This document shows, one piece after another, positions 33,879 to 45,282 of a stretch of DNA of 64,000 bases. The stretch comes from Haliotis asinina (Eukaryota; Mollusca; Gastropoda; Lepetellida; Haliotidae). The stretch's first letter is position 1. The number at the start of each line of letters is the position of its first letter. The translations under genes were made by a program, and so were the position numbers. The stretch spans positions 23,414,501 to 23,478,500 of the forward strand of contig NC_090295.1 of NCBI RefSeq assembly GCF_037392515.1, read 5' to 3'. The notes under the pieces were generated by a model. The model ran no database searches. It was not told the DNA's origin and saw nothing but the letters and a program-made list of their open reading frames with translations.

Positions 33879-34410
33879 ATTTGTGGCTGTGTGGTGTTTC
33901 AGCACAATATGCGGACCTCAATATGGCGCAGATACCGTATTGAACACATACTCAAAATATCGTGGGACAGAATGTGCAATGTACGCACTTAGTTCGTTCT
34001 CTGTATATTTTGATTAACGTCGAGGATATTAAATGGAAATTGTATGTTTTATGTATCGTAGTACATGTAGGTTCATTATAAGCAAACTCGACAAAAATCT
34101 GATAAAATATTCATTAACTCATTCCGCAGGTTGGGAAAAAAATTCAAAGCTTTATCAATTAATGAATCCAATATATACATCGATTCTTTTATATACCATA
34201 TGTTTGAATACGCTCCTCAGATTAAACGAACACACGTGTTTGTAAATATCTTTTTTGGCGGATGATACGTCAACATAGGTGATTGATACAAATCAATAAC
34301 ATACAGACGACCAACATGAGTGTTGTTACCAATCACTAAGGATACGCTGTGGTGATCATACCGTACAGTTAGTATACAGCTTGCAACAGAAGGGCGGCTT
34401 GGTCCAAAGG

Positions 34411-37400
34411 ATGGGTTCAAAGAGAAGAGTGCTTATTGTTGGGGCCGGGATCTCTGGTTTAGGTGCCATCAAATCCTGTTTGGAGGAAGGTCTGGAACCG
34501 GTGTGTTTGGAACAATTCGATGATATCGGTAATTGATCTCCAAACCTTTCAGTTGTTTTATTGTAGTGTTCTTGAAAGAGCGTGCAGTTCAACTATACGA
34601 CGGAGCGGTGGGGTAGCCAATAGTGGTTAAAGCGTTCGTTCGTCACGCCGAAGACCCATGTTTGATTCTCAACAAGGGTACAATGTGTAAAGTCAGTTTG
34701 GTGTCCCTCGACGTGATATTTTTGGAATATAATCCGACAAACATTTTGGCGATTTGCGTGAGTGAGGTTATACGTCGCTTTTAGCCATATTCCAGCAATA
34801 TCAGGGCGGGGGACACCAGCAATGGACTACGCACTGCACCCATGTGGATAATCGAACCTAGGTTTTCAGCGTGATAAGTGAACGCTGTAACCAATAGGCT
34901 ACCTCCATCGCCCTGTGTAAAACGTTTATACACTAACACGTTCTGATGATCACATCATAGATCAACATGGTTAGAATATTTCCGGCCCATCTCTGTGACA
35001 TTGCAGGGACATTGCTGGAATATACAGTAGTTGAGCATAAGTGAGCGAGCCATCATTAGTGAAATCTTCATAGATTTACAAGTTAATTAACTGTTGCGAG
35101 AATAATTTCCATAAACCGAGTAGAAGACATTTTATTTTGATGTTTTGCAAACATCTTGGAAATCATCTTCATCGTCGTGTTCTTTCACCTTGCAGCATAT
35201 GTCATTTTTGGGATTTCACTTTCCTTAGTAAAGTACAAATTCTAGTACTCCCATCAGGGATTCGAACCCGCACCCTAAGAGTCAGGCACCTTATCGCCAG
35301 CCCGCTCAGCAAGGCGGCTGGCTTTGTGTGCTGGCGATTAGGTGCCTGACTCTGAGGGTGTGGGTTCAAATCCCGGACTCAACCACAAAAGAACTTAGTC
35401 TAGAATTTGTACTTTACTAAGAAAGTGAGATACCAAATATACATGTTGCATTTGACCACTTTCTAAATGGCACCGTGTAATCATTCTTTCACCTTTCTGT
35501 TAATTGGATATCGAATATCGCCTGAAGCGCCACAAGTACAACTTAATTTCAAGCTATCCCATAAAAAGCCAATTTAAACTTGATTGATATGGCTAACATA
35601 TGTTGTTTAAATAGTTGCAGTTTTCGTAATAATCATCGGAAAATTGAATGAAAATTACGTGTATATATCTGAGATGATTTCCCATCTGGTGGATAAGTAT
35701 TGAAAGCAATTCGACCGAAGCTAAATTTATGAAAATTATTCCTGCAAGAGTTAGTTAAAATGGAAGCCTATGGGAATTTCACTAATAATGACTCAATTAT
35801 AGTCAACTACTGTAAGTAAAAGCAGCGTAAAACTATACTCTGTTACTCACTCGAAATTAGATGTCTGATGTTAGTTTCACATTGTTGGGGGTTTTTTTTG
35901 TTTTGGTTTGGTTTGGGTTTTTTTGTCTATTTTGTTTGTTTTGTTGTTTTTGTTTGTTTTTTTGTTTTCTTTTTTGTTTGTTTGGGGGTTTCTTGTTGTT
36001 TTTTTTTTTGTTGTTGTTGTTTTTTTAGGGGGGTGGGGGTGGGTGGGTAGTTGGGGGGTGGGTTGTGTGTGTGTTTTGTTTTTTTTACAAAAGTTTGACA
36101 ATCTCTCATTTTCCGAAACTATTTTCCATGAAAACATGTGATTCCATGAAGACAATGGTGCAAATGCAAAACTGCCATTGCTATGTTGCAGGAGGAATAT
36201 GGTACTACACAGAGGGGTACAGGGAGGGGCAGGGTGCACGAGCATTCGACAACTTGACTACTAACTCACCAAAAGGCCTGTTCTGCTTTAGTGATTTTCC
36301 ACACCCGGAAGATTACCCGCCTTTTCTGACCCATGAGTTGGTTCACCAGTATCTCAACCTCTACAGCGAGAAGTTTGATCTCCGGAAGTACATCCACTTT
36401 AAAACTAAGGTTCGCCACATCTGGAAGTCAGGTGACTATGACGTCACTGGTAAATGGGAAGTTGAAGCGACGGATGCATCGAAGACGGTCTATCGGGACG
36501 TATATGACTGCGTGATAGTGTGCTCCGGGTTCTCTGATGCCCGAATTCCTGAAGTTGATGGACTCGAGACATTTGAAGGGACCGTCGAACACTCGAAAAC
36601 ATTCAAGGATGGGACAAGATACACGGGCAAGCGAGTGTTGGTTGTGGGTATGTTACACAGGGTTATAGGTGCCTTTTAGAACAGGGTGTTCAGTACAGGG
36701 TGTTCAGTACAGTGTGTTACGACATGCTGGACCATTTTTCCTTGAGTAAGGGTATGGTCCTGAGAGCCCACGGATTATAATCGGGGCTACATTTTTGTGC
36801 AAAATTGGCCAGTAAGGGCACATTCACAAGGTGATTTGTATCGTCAGAGCGAGAGTGGTTTGTATGCATCACACTTTGCTCAATCCTCGTCCGTACATTC
36901 GAGTGAAGACCCGTGAATATCCCGGTTAGAATTGGTCTTCAGCAACCCATGGTTGTCGACGAGGCGTCTAACGAGATCTAGAGGTCAGACTCGCTGACTT
37001 AGTTGACACGTCAACGCATCCCAAATGGGTAGATCGATGCTCATGCTGTTGATCACTGCATTGTCCAGATATGATTATATACAGACGGTCGCCATGTAGC
37101 TGGAATTCCAAGTACACTGTCATGAGACTCCCCATTTTTCTCTTGGTTTGGTACCTCCTGATCTCTTGGTGTGGTTCAGGAGAGTTCCCGGGTTCTCCAC
37201 CAGGAGCACAGCCCTTCTGACACGCTGGGTAATTCAGAAGGCTGCAGTGTTGGGATTTCCAGAAGGTTCTTGGTGGGTTCGACAAGACAGCACTTCTAGG
37301 GAAAAGTCCCATTCCCTGTCTGGACTGCCTGCAGGGGGGGGGCATGGGCCTTGATCTTTACCAGAATTACCGGCCTGACTGTGCCAGGATTTCCCAAACC

Positions 37401-40400
37401 CACTCTGTTGTATTTGTTTATCTTAGCCTGTATAGAAATATGTATGTATATAGTATCGAAACTCCCACTAGAATGTACTCTGTGGTTCTTTCGAGTGAGA
37501 GGTATTGAAAGGCTTGCAGAGAGAGATGAGTTCTCAGGTTAGATTTGAACTATATTGCGGTCACAGACATCCATACAGCCTTTTGTCTCTGCAGGCACTG
37601 GGAATTCCGCTGGGGATATGGCCGTCACAGCATCCCATGTGGCAAAGCAGGTATAGTCATACATGGTGGCCCGAGTATCCAGGCAAGCTGTACTATTGCC
37701 GTAGTCAGTCTCACGGTCTGTCTCATTATTTTGCCTAATGCCAAGCCGCCCCTGTAGTACTAAAGCCTTAAATGAAGCAAGTCTAGGTTTCCTCAGGTTT
37801 CAATTGGTGGTACCCATATTGAGAGATACATTTACCATTTGGTGAACATGCATAATTTATGACAGTGGCGCCTTTCGACTATCTCTTGTCTCCTTGGGTC
37901 TCTATTTCAAATAAAATGGGTTTGTTTGTTACCATCAAAATTATATATATTCGGGGACTAAGCCTTAGTCTACTATTGCCGTGTCATTGATAAAGAAAAC
38001 CTGGGAGTGTCGAAATGCTAGACGTGTAAACAATGGATATTGACAGAAGCCCATATCGTCTTCAACGCAACTGAAATGTGTGCCAAGGGAATGTCTTTCG
38101 GTATATAATCAAGACGATATATTCTCTGGACTTTGCCTTTCAACATGGTAGAAGAAGTAGACCCAGCAGCAGCGGATGGATTAGTAAACGTAGTTGTAGC
38201 TGGATTTATAAGGTGTTTGACAATACGGAGGTATACCTTGACCCAGCCATTGTGATGAGTTGCGTCCCTCCACAAATTAGGATATGTGTCTTGGGATCAA
38301 AAAGTTTTAATTAACATAAAATACTTATATGGGTTTCTGCAGGGGTAGACTAATGGTTAAACCGTTCGTTCATCAGTTTGATTGTCCCCTACTGCAATTT
38401 TGTAAAATTATGCTCCCTTCAAAGAAATTTTGTCTTTCCTTTGCAATTCGGTTGCTTCATAGAAACACTCGATTTTACACTCATTGCCTCATTCACGACA
38501 CAGAGTTTGGCGACTTCGTCTTCCTCACAGGTCTACTTGAGTGTTGGGAGAGGAACCTACATAATCCCTCGCCTGCTTAAAGGAGGTCAGCCACTGGGAT
38601 ACGTCACACAAAGGAGGTGTAACGTCAGGAACAACACAACGTTAAGCAACGTCATTTGTGAAATCGCCAATTCTCGCTTAGACCACACAGCCGCTGGAGT
38701 GACGAACGGCGTTGACAAGGTCCCTGATCTCACGATGATGATAAACGACTTCATCTACCAGCAGATTGCTTGTGGCCGTGTGAAGATCGCAGGCAGGTTG
38801 ATGAGAGTGGGCAAGAACGAGGCCGAGTTTGAGGACGGTACTGTCCTCAAGGACATTGACACTATTTTGTTTGCAACAGGCTACAGTCTCGGACAAAGAT
38901 TCCTACCCGAAGAAGCAAAAGGGGGTAAGTTAGTAAGTGGATTTATAGGCACATTTCAACTAGGCAAACATTAACACAGTTATGCAGCTCTAGTGAATAA
39001 TGATCAGCGGACAAGCGGCTCCTGGCTTGCCTAAGGGACATAAGTCTTTACTTGTAAGTGACACATTAGTTGAGTTTGACATGGATTTTGTAAGCGATTT
39101 TCATCACCCCAACAAGCGATTTTCCCGTTCTAAATGTCGTTTAACTAGTCTTAGCATATACTTTCGATCGCCGTGTTTGTTTAGTAGTTGTTTATTGCCT
39201 CGCTGAGCTATATGATAGTTGTCTGTAAATAATTGAGTCCAATTGATAATTGGACCAGACAATCCAGTGATAAACAGCATGAGCATCGATATACGTAATT
39301 CTGATATCATGATAGGTGTCAACAAAGTCAGCTATAACCTGCCCATCCGATCCCTTTCGTCGCATGTGATGATAGGAATGAGTTATTCAATCCCGAATCC
39401 CGCGGATGCAGCTTTGTCACTTTTTGCCTTCGACCATTATGGAATTTCCAAGCATGAAACGCCTTTCCTAGTGCTGGTAACTGTTCACAAAGTCTAACCC
39501 GGAACTTACGTCCCTTTGTAGAGGTCGACCAAGAAACCACCTGTGTGTGTAAATACACTAGGAAATTAGGGTCCTCAGACAGGATGACAAACAGGGACAG
39601 CCTGAGTGTGAGATGCCGATATATCGTGGTGGTATGTGATCTTGTGCACTGTGGAAGGGCACAGCTGAGATGTGCGACGTTGGTCTCGTTTTAGATGGGT
39701 GACTGTGTTTGACAGCTTGACTCCTGAGATTCTAGTAGTTCAGTCCTGCCCAGTGAAGCACGTGTGGCATATGTGGTCTCTTTAGGCAAGTGAATTCGTT
39801 CAAAAATGATTTTGCTTGCTAAGCAGAAAATTGGTACCTCCTGTTGTGTTAACCTTCTGGCGTCTCACAGGCAGCTAAGGTTATCGTGGGCGATAATGTC
39901 AATCCAGTTGTAAGCACATACAGCGTGCGCGTGCGGCATGGAGTTCAGCACAACATGAGTGGTCGCAGTATATACTCATGGAAACAAGTAAAGGAACAAG
40001 TGCGAGTGTTCGTTTATTCTTTTCCAGGTCCTTTCACAAGGTGTGAGTGCACTGTGAGTGAAAGTATGGAAATAAATAAAGGAATGTTTGTACTGTCCAT
40101 GAGTGTATGTATGTGTGTATGTGTGTATGTATGTGTGTATGTGTGTATGTATGTGTGTATGTGTGTGTGTGTGTGTGTGTATCGATGACACCTGTAGCCA
40201 ATCATACAAGAGACATCAGTGCATCAGTGTAAATAATCGTATTTTGCTTTATGTATACATGATTTTGTTAACGATCTTCACCTTGACAGTTGATGCATGT
40301 TTCTAGGTAAAGACAAGCTGTACCTGTACAAGATGACGTTTCCGCTGACACTGCCGCATCACACGTTGGCTTTGATTGGTTCTTTCCAATCAGCTGCGAC

Positions 40401-41302
40401 AGTTTTGGCCTTGGTTGAAGTTCAAGGTCGACTGGCAGCGCGAGTCCTATCTGGAAAACACAAATTACCTCCCTACAACGTCATGATGAAGGATGTAGAC
40501 CGGTGGAACCAACACGTCTTACAGAGCTTCGGATGCTACAAATACAAGGCAAGAAACATGACATGCAAGCCGAGGTTACGACGTGCGTCAAAACATCACT
40601 ATTGAAATGAATCAACGTTGTTTCCAATTCTGTTGCATGAATATGGCCTCAAGGGTCCAAAGATCTGCTAAAATAATGAATGTAAAGTCATCGTTTCGTC
40701 TGGTGAATTTGTCGCTTGCCATGACGTAACACTAAGATTAGGTGCGGGTTTTTTGTCTGTCACTAGTTTCTCACATCTTCGCCTTCGTCATAACGGGTCA
40801 ACGCTTAAACCACTATAGTCTAACCCATACCCAAAACAAAACCTAGATCTTTGCCATGTTTTTTTTTTGTGAAAACAACATTAACAAATAATAATTTTGA
40901 ATAACATATATTTTTTATTTTACATATTTTTTACATATTTTTTTAATCACTTAGATCCCAAATCTGAAAATCCGAGACGAGATGGCCGCAGAGCTGGGCG
41001 TGTCCCCTTCCTGGTGGGACCTGATCAAGGCCGGACCCCGATTGGCTTACCTGTACTACTACGGCCCCGCCTTCCCCTATTACTACCGACTGTGGGGCCC
41101 TCATGCCTGGGATGGTGCTAGAGATGCTATTGAAGCGGCGCTCACGGAAGGCTACCTGTCTAAACCTGTTGGAAGGAATAAACACCTGCCTCCCCAAACC
41201 GGGTGTTCCCGTGCGACAGTTGGGCTGTCTTGTTTCGTTGCCATGGTGATCGTAACTCTTTGGAAATACCTAGGAATGAGGTGTTGTTGGTTGAGTTTCT
41301 AG
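34411..41302 (+). CDS. Flavin-containing monooxygenase, copy FMO-3 (six coding exons, one GC-AG intron)
   Basis: Exons: 34411-34528, 36192-36647, 37595-37650, 38531-38924, 40307-40548, 40955-41302, giving 537 residues. Seen: GAGISG (about 11-16), [14 protein letters not shown] opening exon 2, the signature [19 protein letters not shown] from the mini-exon, ILFATGY in exon 4, [20 protein letters not shown] in exon 6, and a C-terminal hydrophobic stretch ([15 protein letters not shown]) expected to anchor it in the ER membrane. Exon 4 is one codon longer than in FMO-1 and -2. Intron 5 begins GCAAGA after AAG, a GC-AG donor with otherwise ideal flanks; the phase requires it. This copy has all canonical cofactor motifs and is the best candidate for an ordinary active enzyme. 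Its closest relative here is FMO-2, and the start of exon 6 is strikingly similar between them at DNA level. Confidence 0.94.
34600..34915. mobile_element. Inverted dimer of SINE family B, copy 2, FMO-3 intron 1
   Basis: Plus half GGAGCGGTGGGGTAGCC to ATAATCCGACAAACATTTTGG; minus half GCGTGAGTGAGGTTATACGTCGC to CCAATAGGCTACCTCC. Same centre as the 16.5-kb dimer. Confidence 0.85.
35205..35435. mobile_element. Palindrome of two head-to-head tRNA-derived SINE units
   Basis: Each arm reads outward GCTGGCGAT(A/T)AGGTGCCTGACTC... GGGTTC(A/G)AATCCC ... TAGAATTTGTACTTTACTAAG. A/B-box-like motifs are in both arms around a GGCGGCTGGC centre. In FMO-3 intron 1. Confidence 0.85.
35885..36095 (+). repeat. 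G/T-only low-complexity tract in FMO-3 intron 1
   Basis: TTTTG/TTTGTTTG runs grading into GGGGTGGGGGTGGG. It ends less than 100 bases before exon 2. Confidence 0.9.
36905..37112 (+). mobile_element. SINE family A in FMO-3 intron 2
   Basis: GAAGACCCGTGAATATCCCGG..., GATCGATGCTCATGCTGTTG, GTAGCTGGAATTCC. Its 3' end is cut by the adjoining LINE relic. Confidence 0.8.
37112..37395 (+). mobile_element. LINE 3' relic, same family as at 25.7 kb
   Basis: GAGACTCCCCATTTTTCTC..., GGGTTCTCCACCAGGAGCAC, GAAGGCTGCAGTGTTGGG and GACTGTGCCAGGATTTCCC match the FMO-2 intron 3 relic in order. Confidence 0.7.
38336..38395 (+). mobile_element. SINE family B head fragment, FMO-3 intron 3
   Basis: CAGGGGTAGACTAATGGTTAAACCG TTCGTTCATC, truncated. 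Confidence 0.6.
39190..39380 (-). mobile_element. SINE family A, FMO-3 intron 4
   Basis: GTCTGTAAATAATTGAGTCC, GACCAGACAATCCAGTGAT, GCATGAGCATCGAT, CCGATCCCTTTCGTCGC. Confidence 0.8.
40110..40182 (+). repeat. (TGTATGTG)n microsatellite
   Basis: Alternating TGTATGTG and TG repeats in FMO-3 intron 4. Confidence 0.9.
40779..40838 (-). mobile_element. SINE family B head remnant, FMO-3 intron 5
   Basis: AACGCTTAAACCACTATAGTCTAACCC is the inverted A-box end. Confidence 0.5.
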
Positions 41303-41430
41303 CTGAACACGTGAAAAGTTCACTTCATGTGTTTGTGTTTCTTAAACCATACGATATTTTATATTAATCTTTATGTATGTAAACATAAGGAGGGACAGTG
41401 GTCAAGAACATTCCATGCTGCAGTGGCACG

Positions 41431-41666
41431 TAAAGTTCCAGGTTAAAACTGATCTTCCGTAACCCTTGTCGTAAGAGGCGACTAACGGGATCGGGTGGTC
41501 AGGCTCGCTGACTTGGTTGACACATGTCATCGTATCCCAGTTGCGCAGATCGATACTCATGCTGTTGATCACTTTATTGTCTGGTTCAGACTCGATTATT
41601 TACAGATCACCTTCAAACAGTTGGAATGTTATGAGTGCGGTGTAAAACTAAACTCACTCACTCACG
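41431..41666 (+). mobile_element. SINE family A, nearly complete
   Basis: TAAAGTTCCAGG..., CTTGTCGTAAGAGGCGACTA, ACTTGGTTGACACATGTCAT, GTTGCGCAGATCGATACTC, AGTGCGGTGTAAAAC, (CTCACT). Confidence 0.9.
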
Positions 41667-41955
41667 TTCCATGATGTGACCACCAACCTGGGAACACAAT
41701 ACATGGAACAATATACTCTACAGTAAGTTACAAATATATCATAACTAAAGGGGACTATTTTACATCACTGACTTTGTGGATGACAACTTCTAGTATTCTG
41801 TGAGGTACACAGTTCTTGTTATCTATAGATTAGTCATTATTGTACTTCTCAATTTTATTATTTATATACTAGTATTTCGACTAATATTTTCAGCAAGGAT
41901 CTGGGACGAGTTCGTAGTATCAAACAGTTCGTAATAAGCGTGAGTTATTTTATGT

Positions 41956-42068
41956 TGAACAGCAAAAGAAATGCAACTGGCTTTTTTAAATAAAGTTTTT
42001 TTTAATAGAATAGAAGACATTAACATGAACGCTCACTTTTTATGAGATTTCATTTCTTTTGCTGTTCA
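41956..42068 (-). mobile_element. Short MITE with TGAACAGCAAAAGAAATG ends, copy 1
   Basis: 113 bp, 18-bp perfect inverted ends; interior homologous to copies at 42.4 and 62.1 kb in opposite orientation. Confidence 0.8.
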
Positions 42069-42359
42069 CTATGATTTTCATGACATATAGTGATGACAAA
42101 TTAGGGACCATGAAAAATCAGTTTAATTTTATTGAATTTTAATACAAATACCTCCACTAGAATAATGAACCTCTCTGATGTTTTCAATACATATATCGTG
42201 CTCACATAATGCATCACCAAATGACCAAAACAACAAAATATATTAACAAATCTACCTTGATATCAATATCAAATTGCGTGAAGGTATTGTAATAATGTAC
42301 ATTTCCTTTTTGCATTTTCGTGCGTGTCGAACGTATGCGCAGTGTCATTCATTCGATAG

Positions 42360-42445
42360 TACAGCAAAAGAAACGCAATTTTCGAAAAAATGAATTCTCA
42401 TAAAAGTAGGCGTTCATGTTTATATCTTCTATTTTAAAATTTGAC
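42360..42445 (+). mobile_element. Short ACAGCAAAAGAAA MITE, copy 2, 3' truncated
   Basis: Left end and interior (GGCGTTCATG...TCTTCTATTTTAAAA) retained; the right end is replaced by a SINE family A piece at 42446. Confidence 0.7.
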
Positions 42446-42497
42446 AGACCCGTGAAGGTCCGGGGTACAGTAGGCCTTCAGCAATCCATGCTTGCCT
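42446..42497 (+). mobile_element. SINE family A 5' fragment
   Basis: AGACCCGTGAAGGTCCGGGG then TAGGCCTTCAGCAATCCATG. Confidence 0.8.
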
Positions 42498-42668
42498 TCA
42501 CTGGAACCTATTCTGTGCTGTGTAACGTGTGTGTCGAGTAGTAAAAATATATATTTCTGTGACTATTTATTTTGTCCCTAATTACAATATCATTCTCAAC
42601 ACTATAATAGGACTGCGTCAGGGCTTGACAAGTGACACGTGAACTTTCAATCGAAGACTACATGAACA

Positions 42669-42800
42669 GGTGTGAGTGAATTTAATTTTATGCGGCTTTT
42701 AGCCACATTCCAGCAATATCACAGCTGGGGACACCAAAAATGAGCTCAACATAATGTACCCATGTGGGGAATCGAACCCGGATCTTCTTCGTTGTGAATC
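42669..42800 (-). mobile_element. SINE family B
   Basis: GCGGCTTTTAGCCACATTCC, GTGGGGAATCGAACCCGG; head lost. Confidence 0.8.
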
Positions 42801-42851
42801 AAATCGACAAGAAATGCAGTTATAAGGATGGTGCCGAGCCCTTAATGAAAT

Positions 42852-43010
42852 GTGGGGGTGGTGGGGTAGCCTAGTGGTTAACTTGTTCGCTCGTCACGCC
42901 GGAGATCCGGTTTCGATCCCCCAAATGCCTAAATTGCGTGAAGCCCAATGAGTGTCCCCCGCAAGAATATTGGTAAACCCGACGTAAAACTAAACCTACT
43001 CACTCACGCA
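42852..43010 (+). mobile_element. SINE family B
   Basis: GGTGGTGGGGTAGCCTAGTGG, GATCCGGTTTCGATCCCCC, GACGTAAAACTAAACC(TACTCACT). Confidence 0.85.
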
Positions 43011-43243
43011 TGGCTTGGTATTCTTTTGCACTGACGTTCTAGATCATATCAGCGTAATATTTAATAAATTATAGCCAGATATGTACCTACACATTTATCG
43101 GCACTTGTTTCTAATTAAAATTCTACCATGACTTCGCTACGTACTGGATTGTGATTGGTTAATCAAAGTCATTCAGAGGTATATAATCACATTATATACC
43201 TCTGATTTTCCAACACATCATGTACTTGTTTAAAATCTGAATA

Positions 43244-43398
43244 ATGCGGTTATGGTAGAATGGAGATAAACATATTGTGTTGGAAAATCAGAGGTATATA
43301 ACAAAATTATAATACCTCGAAATTTTGTATTTAAAACCTCACGCTGCGCGTTCGTTATATACCTCTGATTTTCCAACACAGTATGTTTATCTCCTAAT
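43244..43398. mobile_element. Palindromic element with 41-bp inverted ends
   Basis: GGAGATAAACATA(T)TGTGTTGG...GAGGTATATAAC pairs with GTTATATACCTC...CCAACACAGTATGTTTATCTCC. The inner motif TTATATACCTCTGATTTTCC also occurs at 43188-43212, so a larger nested structure is present. Confidence 0.8.
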
Positions 43399-43439
43399 TG
43401 TCCGTTTTGTATATTCATCTTTTTCTACACGTTACATGG

Positions 43440-44360
43440 CATGATAGGATTACACGCAACCGTCAGTATCCTTTATTTTCGCTGTTTTTCTGTACATGTC
43501 ACATGGAAAAATAAAAATGGAAAATAGACAAAACCCGGTAAGATTGAACAAAAAGCACCACCAACGACACCTCGTCCTCATTAAAATGTCAAGATATTCA
43601 CATCAATGACATTCACAGGTACACTTTCGGCCCTACGACATCATGGATATGTATCAGTACCGATCAACTATGGGTATATATACTTCCCATCAAAAGTTTT
43701 AACTAACCTTATGTAGACAAACTGCACGAGGATCATGCATCAAATTGCTGAAAATCATGTGTAAATCTCGGTCATGTGAAAAGATGCGTTTTGGTGAGAA
43801 CCTTTACTACGAATTCGCCAATTTCACTGATCTTTATCACTTATCGAAGTCATGACGTTGCGAATTTATTTTAAATACATCAGTTCATGAGGAAACCTTT
43901 AAACGACTCCAGTACTATTCTAACCCTCAAAGTTTTTCAGAGGGAATTTTTGAAACAGAAGTAATAACTCGTAGTTCTTATCAAAAATCTTATTTTCTTT
44001 ACAAATTTCTTATTATAAAATCATGGTTTTGACTTACGGTAAAAAAAATGATAATCTTGTATCAAATATTGTCGAAAGAAGCTGTCTCTGAAAACGACCG
44101 TGTTTTCCTGACGAGGTGGCATATGTAGCTCGACATGTCACAACGTTCTTCCTATACGTGTAACAGTGAATAGGAGCGAGAAAAATAACGCAAAAACACA
44201 GCCCCACTCCACCCCCCACTACACCCCCTTGCAAAAAAAGAAGAAACAAAAAAACAAAAAAAAACAAAAGCAAACATAAAACAGAACTTTTAAACAGCAT
44301 ATGGAATGTGCATAATATAGTCCTTTCTTTTCCTAAACAGTTGCCCGAAGTAATTGGTTG
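43440..44360. other. FMO-3/FMO-4 spacer without recognised feature
   Basis: AT-rich; an A/C-rich low-complexity stretch lies at 44205-44275. Confidence 0.45.
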
Positions 44361-44366
44361 TATTTA

Positions 44367-44397
44367 CAGTACAGTACAGTACAGTACGGTACAGTCT
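44367..44397 (+). repeat. (ACAGT)n microsatellite
   Basis: Six units of TACAG directly abutting the Harbinger-like element. Confidence 0.85.
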
Positions 44398-44399
44398 GA

Positions 44400-45282
44400 G
44401 ACCCCGTTCATGAACCAAACTTGCACACATATGTATATTTACACACATGTGCAAAATGGGCCCATGAACGCAATTGCACATATATGCAAAACTGCACAGT
44501 GAGCAAATTTGCATTAAGTCAGGGGTACGTGCAAAAGTATTTTTGCACATAAGTATTTCTGCTCAGCGTGCATTTTGGGTGCATGATCATCAGCGGGTCC
44601 AATGATTGGTATATGGCACCCATCAATGGCGCCACCACAGTTTGGAAATCCCCAAACTTCCAGGTACCCTTGTAGAACTTTTTTCAGCGCATTGCCTTCC
44701 GGAAACTTAACTACCCTAACTTCTCCACAATAACTTCACAGACGTTGTGGACACATGTTGCAGTTGTCGACTTTCCGACACCAAACAGGTTGCCATTAGT
44801 CCTGTACTCCCCTGTTGATGCCAGCCAGTAGATAGTTAGTGCGTACATCTAGTGGATATTTGTTTGGCGTCTTCTGTAGGTTATCGTGAAGTTCATTGCA
44901 GATATAGCTAAAAGTGTCTTCAGTCATACGAAAATTGTCTACCCATTGTCTATTATCAAATGTGCCCTCCACAATATCCTCCCACTAAGCCCTGCTTTTT
45001 TCAAGTCTGTACCTTGATCTTTCCTTGCCTTGACCTACAGTTAATGCAACTGCAAGCATGTATGGAAAATATCTTCTTCTTCTTCTCTGAATATCATGCA
45101 GTGTGTCCATGTTCAATGCGACTTGTAATATGACAAATTTGGCTAGCGTGTCCTTTAAATGCTCACCTAAAATATATTTTCTGTGGTGCATGAACGCATA
45201 GCAAATTACACATTTACATACCCATGCATCTTTACTTATATGTAAAAATGCACAGGGTGTAAAAAGATGCTTGTACGGGGTC
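44400..45282 (-). mobile_element. PIF/Harbinger-like transposon relic with partial transposase
   Basis: An 883-bp element with short inverted ends GACCCCGT...ACGGGGTC. Minus-strand translation gives QWVDNFRMTEDTFSYICNEL, FGVGKSTTATCVHNVCEVIV and GFPNCGGAIDGCHIPIIGPA, the helix region and first catalytic Asp block (AIDGxHIPI) of Harbinger DDE transposases. Stops and an internal loss remove the rest of the catalytic domain. Flanking triplets are TGA and TTA, compatible with a mutated 3-bp TWA target duplication. Confidence 0.85.

Noticed and set aside
35205-35435. tRNA genes in opposite orientation
   Set aside because: A- and B-box-like motifs are present, but no acceptor stem or complete cloverleaf can be drawn, and the arms extend into non-tRNA sequence; SINE-derived.
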